DNA of 21,840 bases, from positions 1 to 21,840 of the IMG/VR virus record IMGVR_UViG_3300006754_000220. One strand, 5' to 3'. This document shows, piece after piece, positions 18,943-21,840 of this stretch. This DNA is from a virus. The notes below the pieces were generated by a model. It had not been told where the DNA came from, did no database searches, and worked only from the letters and a program-made list of their open reading frames with translations. Position numbers and translations under genes: made by a program. Position 1 is the first letter of the stretch, and each line of letters starts with the position of its first letter.

Positions 18943-21369
18943 GTGGGCGGTGTAATTGAATGGATAGGTGAAGTTATTGGCACTATTATTAGTGTCATTG
19001 TAGAATTTGTCGGCGACATTTTCAGTTTCCTATTAGCACCATTTGGCACACCTGATGTTCCAGATCAACCACAAGCAGATCAACAAGCGACTGGTGTAAC
19101 TGTTACAAAGCAAGGAACCAATGTTGCTATACCTGTTGTTTATGGATTTAGAAGAGTTGGAGGAGTTATTGTTCATGCAGAAACAGGTTCAACAAATAAT
19201 CAATATCTATGGGCCGTTTACGCATTGTCAGAAGGACAAATCCAAGGTGTAAAAAGAATTATAGTTGATGACGTTGAATTACCTTTGCCTAGTGAATATA
19301 CATCTGGCAATGGATTTTCAACAGGCGGTTTTTATTCTAATGGGTTTGATGTTCCTGTTAATAAGGACAGGTTTAATGGAAGAATAAGATTTCAATGCTT
19401 TGATGGTGGATCAGGTAATCCATCAGTAGCAAGTCTAATGTCCGATGCACCGGTTTGGCCAGGTAAAGATAGAACTATGACTGGTGTTGCTTATGTGGCA
19501 ATGCGTTTTGAATGGAAAGAAATTAAAACACAAGACGACGCTAATAATAATCCTTTTAGAGGCGGAATACCACAAGTTCAATTTGATATTTGTGGTAAGT
19601 TAATTTATAATGTAAGAAATATGGCTCCAGTAGGAGTTTTAAATTTAGCTAATGACTATGCAGACCTAAGTAAAAGTTATAATGCAAATCCGGCTAACTG
19701 TATTTTAGATTATTTGATGAACCCACGCTATGGTGCAGGTATTCCTAAAGAACAAATTAACGCATATAGTTTTTGGGTTGCCGCAAACAAATATGATCAA
19801 ACAGTAACTTATAATAATACCTACACAGGCAAGGCATTAACTTGTAATACTGTTGTTGACACTAACAATAAAATTTTATCTAATGTAAAAAATTTAATTG
19901 GTGGTGGTAGAGGCATTATGCCGTATATACAAGGTAGGTATAAATTAAAAGTTGAAGATGGTGGACACGCCACAGACATTACCTCAACAACTGTTGATAT
20001 TGCATATGACGTTGACAAGAATGTTGTCCATGGCGGCATTACTTTACAAGGTGAAAGAAAAAGAACCAAATTAAATCAAGCAATAGTAAACTATGTTGAT
20101 CCTGATTTAGAATTCACTAACCAACAAGTTTTTTATAATGTAAGTGCTGATAAAACTATAGACAATGATGAAGAGTTGTCTAAAGAATTTACATTCCATA
20201 CAATTACAAATAAAGCAATGGCATATGAAAATGCTAGAATGATTTATTTGAAATCAAGACAACAACGTTCTGTTAAATTTAGAGCAACACAAGAACTTCA
20301 TGCAGTTGAAGTTGGCGATGTTATAAGAATAACAGATACAACTTTACAATTAACAAACGTATCATTTAGGATAGTAAGAGTAGATTTAAATCCCGACTTG
20401 ACTGTCAACATTAACGCAGTGGAACATGATGCGTCTATATATCCTGCAACTGGAGGCGTAGGACAATTAGATGTTCCACCGCCAATTTATAGTCCAGATC
20501 CTATTTCTTTACGTCCAAGACAACGAGGTGCTCCAATTAGTCCAATTGGAATTGTTCCTCCAAATGAAGATCCAGATAGTTCAGGTGAGCCTATAGAAAC
20601 TAATCCACTGCCACCAAGACCACCTATAAACTTCTTTGACGTAAGTTTGTTTAAAGCATATGATCAAGTTGACATCATTAATGTTCCTAATAAATTTGCA
20701 GTAAAAGATCAGTTTGGAATTGAAGGCTATGGACTAACAAAATTTAGTGGGTTTCATGTTAATATTAGTAGCACAAAAGGATTAGCATTTCATAATCCTA
20801 ATGTAATTGGCACAGACAAAGAAGGTAGTCTAGTGTATGCAACTAAACAAACATCAACCTTTGATGGTAAGACATATACATTAAACAAACCTATTTCAAA
20901 TGATTATTTGTTTTATCGTAACAGTCAAGATCTTGTTACTGGAGCATCACAACAGATGGACGTAGGGTTGTTTTTAAATTTACCAGCTAACCCATCCTTT
21001 GATTCAATTCGTATTAGATACTTTATTAATGAATCGCAAAGGGCTGAAGGCGAAACTCCAATCTCTGGACCTTTTCACTTTATAAAGTTTGGAACTAAAG
21101 GTTTTAGTGATCACAAAGATATTAATTTTGTGAAATTTGATTGGAGCAGAGTGATTAGTGGTGGAAGAGAATATCATGCAGATGGTAGTAATTTAGGAAA
21201 TTATACATATTACGATCCTATTATAGGAAGTAATTTAACAGGATCAAATATTGAAGCGTATCTTAATTATTTGTTACAAAATCCATTAGTTGCTGTGGCA
21301 GGAATGGATGCAGGTGTAAGTCCTGCTGGAGGTGATAGTCAAGTGACAAGTCACAATTTAGGAACTTAA
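18943..21369 (+). CDS. Tail tip / host-specificity protein (J-like)
   Basis: A protein of 808 residues. It starts at GTG with AGGAG at 18931-18935. The N-terminus is hydrophobic and amphipathic (GTIISVIVEFVGDIFSFLLA), as in many tail tip proteins. The segment VTVTKQGTNVAIPVVYGFRR, then VGGVIVHAETGS, and LWAVYALSEGQIQGVKRIIV, is the well-known J/tip N-terminal pattern. LNLANDYADLSK and CILDYLMNPRYGAGIPKEQI is the adjoining conserved segment, followed by a hub-like beta domain to ~520. A proline-rich linker lies at ~505-565 (PPPIYSPDPISLRPRQ ... NPLPPRPPINF). The remaining ~240 residues are probably phage-specific. It would close the tail tip and take part in DNA injection and receptor contact. 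Confidence 0.85.
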   Translation: MGGVIEWIGEVIGTIISVIVEFVGDIFSFLLAPFGTPDVPDQPQADQQATGVTVTKQGTNVAIPVVYGFRRVGGVIVHAETGSTNNQYLWAVYALSEGQIQGVKRIIVDDVELPLPSEYTSGNGFSTGGFYSNGFDVPVNKDRFNGRIRFQCFDGGSGNPSVASLMSDAPVWPGKDRTMTGVAYVAMRFEWKEIKTQDDANNNPFRGGIPQVQFDICGKLIYNVRNMAPVGVLNLANDYADLSKSYNANPANCILDYLMNPRYGAGIPKEQINAYSFWVAANKYDQTVTYNNTYTGKALTCNTVVDTNNKILSNVKNLIGGGRGIMPYIQGRYKLKVEDGGHATDITSTTVDIAYDVDKNVVHGGITLQGERKRTKLNQAIVNYVDPDLEFTNQQVFYNVSADKTIDNDEELSKEFTFHTITNKAMAYENARMIYLKSRQQRSVKFRATQELHAVEVGDVIRITDTTLQLTNVSFRIVRVDLNPDLTVNINAVEHDASIYPATGGVGQLDVPPPIYSPDPISLRPRQRGAPISPIGIVPPNEDPDSSGEPIETNPLPPRPPINFFDVSLFKAYDQVDIINVPNKFAVKDQFGIEGYGLTKFSGFHVNISSTKGLAFHNPNVIGTDKEGSLVYATKQTSTFDGKTYTLNKPISNDYLFYRNSQDLVTGASQQMDVGLFLNLPANPSFDSIRIRYFINESQRAEGETPISGPFHFIKFGTKGFSDHKDINFVKFDWSRVISGGREYHADGSNLGNYTYYDPIIGSNLTGSNIEAYLNYLLQNPLVAVAGMDAGVSPAGGDSQVTSHNLGT

Positions 21370-21370
21370 T

Positions 21371-21840
21371 ATGGCTGGCAACGGATACTTTGCAGAAGGA
21401 ATTTATCAACCACTATCAACACAGACGTGGGCTAACCTAACCAGTGGCTGGGACACTTATACAGACAGCTGGAATTTAACTCCTACTTTACCGTTAACAT
21501 ATACAACAGACATTGTTGACTATGGACGTATAGAAAAATTATTACCTTTAACATTAGTAAGCAAAACAGGAACAATGACAACAACTATTGTCTATGGTGA
21601 TACTGTTGACAGTTCAGGTGGAACAATAGATAGTAGCACAAGCCTAGTAGTAAATGTAGGCGATACTGTAACTGCTATTAAGGCAAGATATTTTCAATTT
21701 ACTTTTAGTTTAAATTATGGAGATAGTGCTGGTGCTGAAGCAACACCTAACATAACAAATATTCAAACAGATCTAAATGCAGAAAAAATTACAGCAAGTT
21801 TTGATTCTATTGAATCAAGTTCATTAGGTGGATCAACAGG
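21371..21840 (+). CDS. Tail/virion protein, N-terminal part (runs off the window)
   Basis: An open frame from ATG 21371 to the end of the window, 156 residues visible. The ATG comes one base after the tail tip stop, with AGGA at 21357-21360. The protein is rich in Thr, Ser, Asn and Tyr and begins MAGNGYFAEGIYQPLSTQTW, ANLTSGWDTYTDSW. Strand-like parts YGRIEKLLPLTLVSKTGTMT, TIVYGDTVDSSGGT and ARYFQFTFSLNY suggest a beta-rich domain. It follows J and is probably another fibre or tip component. The family is not recognised. The C-terminus is missing. Confidence 0.65.
   Translation, partial: MAGNGYFAEGIYQPLSTQTWANLTSGWDTYTDSWNLTPTLPLTYTTDIVDYGRIEKLLPLTLVSKTGTMTTTIVYGDTVDSSGGTIDSSTSLVVNVGDTVTAIKARYFQFTFSLNYGDSAGAEATPNITNIQTDLNAEKITASFDSIESSSLGGST

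Noticed and set aside
18530-18955. Open + strand frame of 141 codons (MNYLFLFQYLF...) overlapping the HNH gene
   Set aside because: It is the exact reverse of a clear HNH endonuclease, has a composition unlike the other genes, and has no family signal. The TAATG at its start is better seen as a leftover coupling junction after the GNAT gene.

Overview
The window is 21.8 kb of an AT-rich tailed-phage genome with a long, non-contractile (siphovirus-type) tail. Nearly everything is on the + strand and tightly packed. The reasons for this reading are a terminase with both ATPase and nuclease motifs, a portal, a scaffold, a capsid protein, a tail tube protein without a sheath, a frameshifted tail chaperone, a tape measure protein and a tail-tip J-like protein, in the usual order. 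Several adhesin N-termini (for example MTITLRQES and MAWPSGSKA) are of the kind I know from marine phages. With the AT-rich composition this suggests a marine bacterial host, possibly a SAR11-like alphaproteobacterium. The host is an inference and I did not identify the phage.

Layout. 1-845: the end of a coiled-coil protein, a small membrane protein and a glycosyltransferase-like protein. 943-6260: a block of adhesin, fibre and adaptor genes, including a repeat-blade plus lectin-like protein and a 408-residue protein of about 20-residue repeats. 6260-9542: small and large terminase, portal and two small proteins. 9667-11261: scaffold and major capsid protein, closed by a strong rho-independent terminator. 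11461-16425: connector and tail-completion genes, a protein with an exact CCHC zinc-knuckle pattern, the tail tube, the tail chaperone pair made by a -1 frameshift, and the tape measure. 16464-21840: distal tail, hub, a GNAT-fold protein and tail tip, interrupted by two homing-type genes, then one further tail gene that runs off the window.

Control. Four intergenic gaps of about 90-200 bp occur on the + strand, and each carries one ATAAATA box 35-64 nt before the next start codon. By eye I found no other copy on either strand. This resembles T4-type late promoters and would divide the structural genes into four late units. Within units, most genes are joined by TAATG stop-start overlaps, which points to translational coupling. 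The two homing-type genes instead carry host-type sigma-70 promoters with exact 17-bp spacers, one in sense and one antisense.

The most unusual points are the shared late-promoter-like box, the tail-chaperone frameshift site with a 10-bp long-range stem exactly six bases downstream, the two promoter-bearing homing cassettes, the zinc-knuckle protein, and a GNAT-fold protein in the slot where a tail peptidase is often found. No tRNA, CRISPR array, integrase, lysis enzyme or replication gene is visible.
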